Notes under the pieces: model-generated | What the model was told of the DNA's origin: nothing | The model's database searches: none | What the model saw: only the letters and a program-made list of their open reading frames with translations | Part shown: in pieces, positions 1-9,200 of the stretch | Numbering within the stretch: position 1 is the first letter of the stretch | How the letters are laid out: each line of letters starts with the position of its first letter | From: Mortierella alpina | Lineage: Eukaryota > Mortierellomycota > Mortierellomycetes > Mortierellales > Mortierellaceae | Assembly (NCBI GenBank): GCA_029449245.1 | Contig: JANATF010000017.1 | Span: 310,001-374,000 of the forward strand | Direction of reading: 5' to 3' | Length of the DNA: 64,000 bases | Made by a program: the position numbers and the translations under genes

Positions 1-26
1 GATAACCTCATTGGCGGTGGTCTCGT

Positions 27-329
27 TCAGTCCTGTGGATTGGTATTTAATGTAGCGGTCGGAGGATGAAGGGAGGGCGAGAAGCTTTGGTGCAAAGGGC
101 GGGAGTGGGAGCGTGTTCCTGTACCGCGTCTTGCAGAGGAACTCGTTTCCGAATTTCCTGAGAGTGAGATGGGCAGGATGGAGACAGACAAGCAGAGAGC
201 ATGTTTGAGGTTAGCCAGTCTGATCAGCACGCGCGACGCTGTTGCCTGCAATGATTCGCTGAGCAGCTCCTCGAGACATACGCAGACGATGGGCGACAGG
301 ACATACTTTTTATGGGTTGGCTGTGACAT
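27..329 (-). other. possible first exon of a divergent gene
   Basis: A minus-strand open frame starts at an ATG at 329 and runs 100 codons toward the left edge. The first 40 or so residues look protein-like (hydrophobic/helical, around VCVCLEELLSESLQ). The rest is Ser/Thr/Pro-rich and may be intron or chance reading. It would be transcribed divergently from the mS45 gene, sharing a 313-bp upstream region. No family is recognised, and most of any gene would lie outside the window. Confidence 0.22.
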
Positions 330-642
330 TGCGCCTGTGCTTGTGATGCGGTCTCCTGGCTGCTGCTGTGGTGGTCGAACAGGAGGAGCTGAGAAGGAAC
401 AAATGAAGTGAAGGGACGAGCGGATGCGATGCCTAATAAAAAAATCACGCCAGGTATGCAGCCAGGCTGCAAGAGCTGTGCCAACCACTCTTTGTTGCAA
501 ACCGCCTGGTGGCTTGTGCGATTTCACAAACAAAGCCGGGTCCCCCATTCAACCTCTCGCCCTGCCCTTGACCCGCCTCTCGTCCTCACCTCGCTACTCT
601 CGGCATTGCTCTCCTGCCATCTTCCCTACATCACACACAGCA

Positions 643-1830
643 ATGGCATCTTTCGGCCTGGCAACCAGGGCCCTGTGGTCTCTCCGTGCCGTGAAGGCCC
701 CTCTCACAGGACCAGCCTTCGTCTCTTCACAGCGCTTCATTCACACATCGCTTTCTGCATTTGAAGAGAGCAAGTCCGAGGACACCACAGCAGCAGCAGC
801 GGAAGATGACACAGCAGAGGCGCCTGCCTCCAAGAAGCTCCCTTACAGACGGAGAAAGTTCCACCAGTGGCTCCAAAGCGAGGGCTCTCGCTTCGAGAAG
901 CCCTCATTCTCAGGACCCAATTTCATCAGCGAGACTGTAAGTGTCCTCAGGAACCTCACGCTTTGGACGCCTCAAAGCAACAGGGGACGTGTGAAGCTAC
1001 CAGCCGATCCGCGATCTATTCGTCACGCTCCATCATACAGCTTTGAAAGACTTGGCATACAACCCGTTTTGACACGCTCCTCTTTTCATACCTTGATCTA
1101 TGCCCAAATAGCCTTTCCCGATGAACCCTCTCTTCAAGCCTACACCACCCATGTCCAACGTTGCCAAGGAAGAAATCTACAGGCTGCACCGCTCCGACAC
1201 TACAAAATGGACACCCCGCCAACTCGGAATGAAGTACAACATCTCGATCAAGCGTGTCGAGGCTATTCTCCGTCTCAAGCACTTGGAAACGGAGATGATC
1301 GCCGAGGGCTTTGTTCCCCAGGAAAACTTTACAAAGGGCATGGAGCAGTTGATGGGCGTCAAGGCTGAGCGCTCAGCTGCAATCACGGAACCATTGACGG
1401 ACATTCTGCCTCAGGTCGGCAGTCCCAAGTTTGAGGCTGTGGATGAGGGGGAGGAGTTCACAGCTGAGGATGCTGCCAGAGTCTTGAAGCGTCGTCCCTT
1501 GGCGGAGATCAAGGCTCGTCTGTTGGAGGAGGAACAGAAGAGGCCCTTTAAGCTTGTGGATTCAATCAAGGGTGTTGCGCAGCATGAGCCTGCTCAGGCG
1601 ACACCTGTTAGCAGGAACTCGGCAGAGACGAGTGCTCGATTCAAGTTTACGTTCGTGGACACCTCCAAGAAGGTAACAAACGCTACTTGGTTATCTTTTA
1701 AAAAACAGTTGGAACCCGGATCTCATGCATAATTTGTTATTTACACGTTTCTGATATTTTTTGACCATTGCTACAGGCCACCTTGATCAGGGAGAAGGAC
1801 GGCACTCTGCATCAGGTTCATCAATCATAG
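643..1830 (+). CDS. mitochondrial small ribosomal subunit protein mS45 (Mrps35/Bot1-like)
   Basis: Structural protein of the mitochondrial ribosomal small subunit, family 'eukaryotic mitochondrial regulator' (S. cerevisiae Mrps35, S. pombe Bot1). Three exons: 643-936, 1112-1672 and 1777-1830, joined by GTAAGT..AG and GTAACA..AG introns that keep frame, giving about 302 aa. The N-terminus is basic and serine-rich (MASFGLATRALWSLRAVKAP), as expected for a mitochondrial presequence. A KLPYRRRKFHQWL segment, a W-T-x-R-Q-L-G-x-K-Y helix-turn-helix-like stretch and a C-terminal TLIREKDGTLHQ resemble this family. The start is the first ATG with a presequence; an upstream open frame without ATG context was ignored. 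It converges on the nucleotidyltransferase gene, with 233 bp between the stops. The family call rests on remembered motifs. Confidence 0.78.
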
Positions 1831-2063
1831 ACAGAGGGAGAGCCTTCGATTTCAGCTTGGTTTAGACACGCAAATGGGACATGCTGGATCGCGACGACCT
1901 CTTCGACTACATCTTTTCTTTCTTCAAACCACTATATTAAAACGGCAAAAAACATAACTACAGGCAATCAGAGTGAGAACATGGATAGCAGGGAGCAAAG
2001 ACCATGCTGCGCTTAACGTACTGTAAGTATCTTGCTTTTTCCCTTAATACTTGACACGAAGAC

Positions 2064-3683
2064 TCAAACCTCGCTTACACCCAGGGCGCGAAGTCCGTTT
2101 TCAATCACGGTTTGGTGCGCCGTCTGAAACGCGCGCTTGATGACCTGCACATTGGGACCTCTGCACATCCCTGCTACATTCCTGTCGACCAGGAATGGAT
2201 CCATCACCCAGAACCCACTCCTCTTATACCCCGCACGAAGGGTATTACCGCGTCCAGTAGCAGCAGCAGCAGCTTGCGGCCGAAAGTGACCCAACCGGGG
2301 ATTGACCTCCATCGTCGAGTAGTCAAATTGGTGTCCAAAGTATCGCAAAAAGCCCACGAGCAAGTCTCCAGCTGTGGCCTTGTTTCGCTGAGCCTCCTCC
2401 ATATGTGGACGCCAGTTCGAGTCAAAACTACAGTCAATGCCATCGACCCATTCCAACGGCATCTTGTGGAGGGGTTGTTGCTGCAGTCGCGGCAGGACGG
2501 GCGGGTCCCTCGTCTGGAGATAGGTAATGAGCATCATTGTGAGCGCATAGGAGCTCAGAAACCCATCCTTGGCCGAGAGGATCCCGTAATTCTTGGCCAG
2601 GTGCTTCAGCGAAAACCAAATCGTCTGCACTCGCGGATCAATCGTCTCGTAGGTCTTGACCAGCTTCGAGTTCTGGATGCTTAGTTTTTGATCGATGCTG
2701 ATGTCGCATGAAATATCCCAGTTGCGATACCAAAAGGTCACAATCGGTACTCTCGCATCTGCAATCGTGAGCATTTTCTCGTAATCGTGCTGCGACAGTT
2801 TCTGAGCCAGCTGCCGCACATCGATCCCCTGCGTGGGTCCCGTCAACGTCACGTCCACATCACTCGTCAGTGCGCATAGACCGTTCGCATACGATCCTGT
2901 GATATGGAGTTGTAATCCTGGGATCCGAAAGTGGGACCTGAGGCGTGATTGCAACGTCGAGATAAATTGCGAGATCTGGGCCGCTCTCGTCGGGGTACTG
3001 ACGGTTGCCTGTTGAAGCATGATCATCAGCCTATTGATCCCCTGCATCCGGTTCCCGTGATTGTTCAGTACCATGTCGTCCAGAATCCGTAGGCGAGATT
3101 CAGGGGTCGCGACCGCTCCGTCGCACTGGGCGATCGCGAACCCTAACCTCGCTTGCATCGGGATCGCGTTCCTTTCCGCCTTCGGTATGCCTAGCTGTCT
3201 GTTTATCTTGGCCTGATTGTGGGCTCGCCTATAGACCTTGACGTTGCCCTTGCCTTTACCGTAAGAAGAGCGCCAGACATCCCGCCTCAGTTTCTGTATC
3301 AGCAACGCGATGTCGTCCTGGTATTTGGCAGGAACCTGACGAGCATAGCGCCATAGAAACTGCTCTCGAAGTCCATGAGGCAATGCGGAGATGGACAGGT
3401 AAGGGTCTCGAGTATAGGTTATCGTGGTTTCGGCTAGGAAGAGTGGGTGGATCTTGGGGATGTCGTCCTTGATCATGGGTGTGTAGCTTTCGAGGTTCGT
3501 ATATCGACGGAAGACGTCTTGCTGGACAGTGAACTCGGTCGGGCTCAGGGCGTAAAGTTTGGCGATGTAGGCAAAAGCGCGAACCAGGTCAGCGAGGTAC
3601 ACGGCAGTCGCCTTTACGGGGCCAAACCCGACGTACTCAAAAAGGATGCAGTCATAGACGAATTCGAAAAAGTCGTTGGCCAT
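2064..3683 (-). CDS. Cid1/Trf4-type non-canonical poly(A)/terminal uridylyl transferase
   Basis: Adds nucleotides to RNA 3' ends (DNA polymerase beta-like nucleotidyltransferase superfamily). Single exon. The start is the ATG at 3683, in a strong context (GCAACCATGGCC), giving 539 aa; the open frame continues 23 codons upstream, but only from a TTG. Catalytic signature: G263-S264 followed by the D-V-D pair D275/D277, with the third carboxylate at D327 in CDISI. A PAP-associated domain follows (LLVGFLRYFGHQFDY near residue 445), then DPF at about 495-497, typical of the nucleotide-recognition motif in Cid1-like enzymes. The long N-terminal helical region (residues 1-230) is not recognised, so the exact subfamily (cytoplasmic uridylyltransferase or mitochondrial poly(A) polymerase) is open. 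No TRAMP-type RNA-binding domain was seen. Confidence 0.85.
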   Translation of the reverse strand: MANDFFEFVYDCILFEYVGFGPVKATAVYLADLVRAFAYIAKLYALSPTEFTVQQDVFRRYTNLESYTPMIKDDIPKIHPLFLAETTITYTRDPYLSISALPHGLREQFLWRYARQVPAKYQDDIALLIQKLRRDVWRSSYGKGKGNVKVYRRAHNQAKINRQLGIPKAERNAIPMQARLGFAIAQCDGAVATPESRLRILDDMVLNNHGNRMQGINRLMIMLQQATVSTPTRAAQISQFISTLQSRLRSHFRIPGLQLHITGSYANGLCALTSDVDVTLTGPTQGIDVRQLAQKLSQHDYEKMLTIADARVPIVTFWYRNWDISCDISIDQKLSIQNSKLVKTYETIDPRVQTIWFSLKHLAKNYGILSAKDGFLSSYALTMMLITYLQTRDPPVLPRLQQQPLHKMPLEWVDGIDCSFDSNWRPHMEEAQRNKATAGDLLVGFLRYFGHQFDYSTMEVNPRLGHFRPQAAAAATGRGNTLRAGYKRSGFWVMDPFLVDRNVAGMCRGPNVQVIKRAFQTAHQTVIENGLRALGVSEV

Positions 3684-5236
3684 GGTTGCCAGTAGGATGG
3701 AGGCAATGAGTAACGGGATTCGAAAGGTGATGGAGTAGGTGTAGAGTGCCAATCAAGGGTTGGGTGCCTGAGACTGGTTGGGGAGAGTGGCAGGGGTGAA
3801 AGAAGCAGAGAGAAGAAAAACAAGGAAAGGCTGAGTCGACTAATGGTCCAGCCGACGCATAAACCAAAAATCGCGCGCCCGTGCACTGTGTGCAGATAAA
3901 GCTCAAGGTCCTCTCCCATCTCACCTACCCCTGGCCATTGTAGTCCGCAGCAGGATCTCCAGTAGCAAACGACTCCCAGCTAGCCTTCTTGGGCGAGAGG
4001 AGCTTCGTTTTTCTCAGTTGCAAAGGCCGACTTGGGGATGGCGGGCGGGTCACAGAGACTGCCCTTCATGCACTGTTGTCTTTTCCTTCTCCGTCTGAGA
4101 CGCAAAGGAAAGGCGTGTCAACCAACTCGAGTTCTGCTCTTTTCATGCTCGACCGAAACAGGTCGTTCGCTGCCTTCTCGTCGACTCTGCTTATTTTGTG
4201 TTTCTACTGTATGGCACCTTAACTTCAGAGAATCGGCCCAGCTGAACAAAGGCAGCCGCAACTCCAACAAACCTCATTAGTGAACAGCAGCACCAGATAT
4301 AATACCGTAGAGGACACTGGACTATAATGTGGAGATGCAAGGATCATATCCAGAAAGACGCACCATGGTAGGAAATTTCAGGACGACCTTATTCACGCCC
4401 ACGAGGGAGATAATGTCTGCAGTAGTAGCACCACAACTGGCAGACGCCTCCTTTGGCTTTTTAAGGCGCCAGGAATGTCACTTCGCCAAAGAGCGATGGG
4501 TGACTTTAGGATGTCGGAGGAGTGACATGATCCTGCGCTGGTCGGATAACGCGGTTGAGCAATATAGCCTGGGAATGAGAGCAAGAGTCAGCAAGAACAT
4601 AGTATAACCCAACAGGAACGTCAAGCGGACTACTCGCACTGTTGAATCATTGCCTTGAATACCGTGTAGTTCATCAACAGTTCCAGCATGAACAGCCCCT
4701 TTTAGTCCTCAGGGACTGGAAGGAAGCTCCTTTCATCCTGCAGCAGCTGTAGCAGGTCCTCAGGTGCTGCGTCAGGTGAATAAAGAGTGCATATCATCGC
4801 CGCTGTGCCTTTGTTTACAGCAGAATCTGAGCAAAGCATTATGAAAGGAGCTTAAGGTATTGCTCAAACATCAAATGTGCGGGTGGTACGGTCATAGAGA
4901 TGATTTGGAGTGTTGTGAGTGTATAGCAAAACCGACTTATCGCGAATGTCTAGAGGGTGCATCGTTGGTAGCCGGTAACCGTGGGCGTCAGGCATCATTC
5001 CAAATAACCATACTGATGCGCAGACTCTAGTCGTATTGGCGCTCGATGCATGCAATGAGCAGAGAGAACCAGGACACAGTTCATCAGGCTAGCCTCAACG
5101 ACCTCTCTAACGTAGTCCAGGCAGTACACGCAAAGAACTTGACGACCTACCAGCGGCTGTTGGAATACCCAGCTAGAGCTCCAAACGGGCACTCATTCAC
5201 CTTGCCCTTCTTGTCACCGTATCACCTACTCTCTCG
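3684..5236. other. intergenic region without a recognisable gene
   Basis: This 1.55-kb stretch lies between the nucleotidyltransferase start and the left end of the duplicated NLR segment. It contains only short open frames of low-complexity translation and many stops in all frames. The first 250 bp must hold the nucleotidyltransferase promoter; on the + strand it is purine-rich (GAAAGAAGCAGAGAGAAG). No tRNA, repeat or conserved domain was seen. Confidence 0.5.
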
Positions 5237-6118
5237 GGCGAGCGCTGTTCGTCTCACTACGAACTGCGGCTTAACAGCGGCCTCTGGTCGCAACAGTTTC
5301 AGATCGAGTGCCGCTCCCACAGGATTCACAAATCGGACAGTAGGACAGGGATGTAAAGCCGTATAAGCACAACGGAGATTCGGACTAGCACTCAGCGCAC
5401 CCAAGCCAGTCGCGCTGTCGATCAAGTTGTGGAGCGTAGCCGGCGCTATTTGTAGACTACAAGAGCGGCGGGCCGTATGTGGCTGATACAAGATGCCCCT
5501 GCATATTCATGCTCACGATAACCATTGGAACTCAATGCTTGAGGTACACAAGATGGATCGAGGGCGAAGATTGAGATTGTGTACCGCTCCCACGCTCTTG
5601 ATTATTTTCGCACCTTGTTCTTTCCCTTCTCACAAGTCCGTTTCTTTCTCTCCATACACCCATTTCCAAAGAGCGCCAAAATTGCAATCAAGAACCTGTA
5701 AGTGTGAGATGTCGCTTGAGGATGGAGTTGGGTGCAGTGATAATGAGTTGAACCTACCCTACAATCATCATGCTAATACACATATGGTGACCTTTATATC
5801 TTGCCGTGACTTGACCACCTTTGACAACCAGGGAATCGAGCTCTCGCGTACAGAGACATTGTTCCTGAGCCATCTCAGACCGACAGATACTACTATCGCT
5901 CTTGGAGAACGCTCTCTCGTGACTCCCTCCAGGTATTGCAAGACCCATCAACACACGCAATCGAATTAACCATGGATACCTGTATGGTCGCTAACATGAT
6001 CAATTGTGTTTACTTGATACGTGCCTTAGTGCTACGGTCGTTGAACCTCTTTGTGACATTTTGAATTCATCGTGGTTCTCCTCTTATCGCCAGTGTTGTA
6101 GCTTTGACTTCATTAAAG

Positions 6119-6168
6119 GTAAGAGCAACCTATAGCTTTGTATAACCACTGTCTTCAATCGCTCTTAG
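6119..6168 (+). other. probable 5'-UTR intron of NLR copy A
   Basis: A GTAAGAGCAACC donor and a CTCTTAG acceptor frame a 50-nt intron ending 55 nt before the ATG at 6224. Copy B has the same donor and an equivalent acceptor at 35946-35998. Conservation of both sites while the interior drifts supports a real leader intron. A second, longer candidate (GTAAGTGTGAG at 5698, acceptor near 5932) is also shared with copy B. Confidence 0.5.
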
Positions 6169-6223
6169 CAAGCGCTGACCGTATTGTTTCTATTGCAATG
6201 GATGCAGCATCAAGACAACTGTC

Positions 6224-9200
6224 ATGAGCAATCCACTCAATAGTTCACCACCCGACATCGGGAGATCTGCCCACAACTCATTGACGCCGTCATTGACCGC
6301 CCATGGTCGATCTATCAGCCATGGCGCCGCAACTGTATCGTCTCAACAAGCCAGCTCGAGTTCCGATGGCGAGAATATATCCATCTCGTCCCAAAAACCC
6401 AGAACGCGGGACAAAATTCGAAACTTTTTTCGGTCAACCAAACATGAGGATAAGGCCACGATTCAAGATGGTCCATCCAAGACAAAAATCCGCCACGCTC
6501 GAGCTGCTAGCACCGACATCACCTCTGCCGTCTACAGTCTCGAAGTCAGCAGCTCAAGAACTGGGTCACAGCCTACGATCGGCAAGACTGAGGCTCGTTT
6601 GAATGTCTTCTCGGAGAACGTAACTAAAACATCCACTAGAATCACATTGCCAAAACTTGACGTGCGTATCGACAGCACATCCCAGCTCGCCTTGTGCATC
6701 AGCCGTCTCCCAAGGAACACGACTTCTCCCTTGCAGCGCGAAGGTCTCGAGAGTGCCTCAGATCCCACAAACGAAGCGCCGCCGTGGGCCATGCCGTCCG
6801 ATGATACACTGCAGGAATGGATCAAAGCCATTGAACAGAACCCGATCAAGCAAGAGCACCTTCGCTGGTTGGGATCACGCATCGTTGAGGAATTTATCAA
6901 GCATGCTGTCAAGGATCCCGTCGCTGTGTCAGAAGTCGTTCTCCTTGGCTCTGTCCTCGATCAGCCACACTACCGCAAGTTGCTCAATTGCTTCATTGCG
7001 CAGCTCCAAGAATCCGTTCTTCTAGATGTTGATCTGCTCCAAGGTCTCGTCCAGCTGGTCCAGTGTGCCGCGCCGGCGTATCTTGACGCCGATGATCTTG
7101 TCAAGATCTTGAGTATTCTGAGACAACGCCTTGGAGACACCCATCAGCAGTCGTCGGAGCATCAGTACCATTTAACCTTGGCTGTCTCACGCCTCCTTGA
7201 TGTCATGGCTGAGCCGGAGCACAAAGTCAAAGATCTACCTCGTGTCGAGGAAAAGGAACCCCTGGCCTCAGTTCTTTCAGGATTGCAATCCAGCTCGGAT
7301 CCTTATCTGATGTATCAAGCGCTGTACGCATTTCAAGCCTTGCAGTATGTTCCTGACAACGAATCCGCTCTTCGAGCCATCATGCGACACTCCCTAGGAG
7401 CCGCAGAGAGCCTTATCAAGGTGTCGGGAGTCATTCAGTTGAACTTTGACGGCCTACTCGAAGGCCTCACGCAGATGCAAAAGACTGTCGAGGAGACTTA
7501 TGGGATTGCCAAGTCCAGCTACGAAGGCATCAGCTCATTGATTGACAGTGGGCGTGGACTGCTTGATAGTCTCAGAACGGGCCTTGTCTCTGGCCACAAG
7601 CATCCGTGGTACCCTGCTGTGCTTAGCGCTACAGCTCTCTGCCGGGCAGGCCAATTGGTCTATTTCAGCAAGCTGGTTCGAGAGGCTCCTTGCCGTCGTG
7701 ATCCTCGATTCCAATGGGGTGTAAGCCAGCTCCTGGGCGAGATTGCGATTGATGATGAATCGGAGTCCTGCATCCGTGAGCAAGCTGTCAGTTTTCTGGA
7801 AGATCTGTACTTGAATGATACCGATTGGGCTCAGGACGACAGCGTCAGGTCCTGGATGCTGACCATTCTCGGCAAGATCTCGGAGGTGCCTGATCGTGCG
7901 GTCAGAGACGTGGCCCTTGCTTGTCTGCAGGTCCCAATGAACAGTGGCTCCACCATCGTCCCGCATCCCTACCCATTGAGGTCTCACCTCCCTATCCCAA
8001 TGAAGTCGCCACTTCTGGCCCTAGTCCAAGATATTCCTTACCTTGAGTACGATCTCAACGACCTCCGTCTCAGACGACTCCAAGAGTACAGTCAGACTGT
8101 GTACATCCCTCCTCAGGCCAAGGCCAACCTTCAGGCTGCTGACAAGGATGCTCTACCGCTCATGAAGACGATCAAAGAGTTCCTGGAGAGCGACGGACAG
8201 GTATTCTTGATACTAGGCGATTCAGGAGCAGGAAAATCAACATTCAACAGACACCTTGAGCATGAGCTTTGGAACGACTACAAGCCGGGTGGCCACATAC
8301 CGCTATTCATCAACCTGCCTGCTGTGGCCGAGAGCTACCAGGATATCATTGGCAAACAATTGCGGATGCACAGATTCAAGGAGGACAAGATCAAAGAGCT
8401 GAAGGAGAATCGGAAGATGATCCTGATTTGCGATGGTTACGACGAAACCCAACTCAAGGTCAACTTGCACTCGGAGAATATGCTCAATCAAAAAGAACAA
8501 GCAGACACAAAAATGATTATCAGCTGCAGGAGCACCTATCTTGGACAGGGCTACCGCGACCGATTCCGTCCTCAACAATATGATCGCTACAGTTCCTCTG
8601 CAGCCAACCTGTACACGGAGGCCGCCATTGTTCCTTTCTCAAGAGACCAGATTGGGGAATACGTTGATCAGTTTGTGCGAGATCCAGAGGTACACAAGCT
8701 GATTGGTGATAGACCCGTCTGGAGCACTGAGGACTATATGGAAAAGCTGAGGTCGATCCCCAACTTGATGGAGCTGGTCAAGAATCCCTTTCTCCTGTCT
8801 CTATCGCTCAGAGCGTTGCCTGGCGTGGTCAAGGACGGGACCGATATCACCAAGATCAAAGTGACTCGTCTGACTCTCTACAACTCTTTTATCGATCAAT
8901 GGCTGGACATCAGCGAGCGACGACTAGGGACGATCAAGTTCGCCGCTGATGAAAAGAACGCATTGCAAGATCTACTTGAAGAAGGCTTTGTAGACAACGC
9001 CATTACGTTTTTGAAAAACCTCGCTGCAGCCGTCTTCAAAGAACAGGACGGAAATCCAGTTGTCCAGTACATGCCGCTGAGTGACAAAGGGACGTGGAAG
9101 GTACAGTTCTTTGGATCGCAGCCCCTCGCCACGCTCCTGCGAGAGTGCAGTCCACTGTCGCGTTCAGGCGTCCAGCACCGGTTCCTCCATCGCTCGTTGT

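Noticed and set aside
3684-3752. N-terminal extension of the nucleotidyltransferase with a hydrophobic segment
   Set aside because: The extension begins at TTG. The first ATG (3683) has an excellent context and lies just before conserved sequence.
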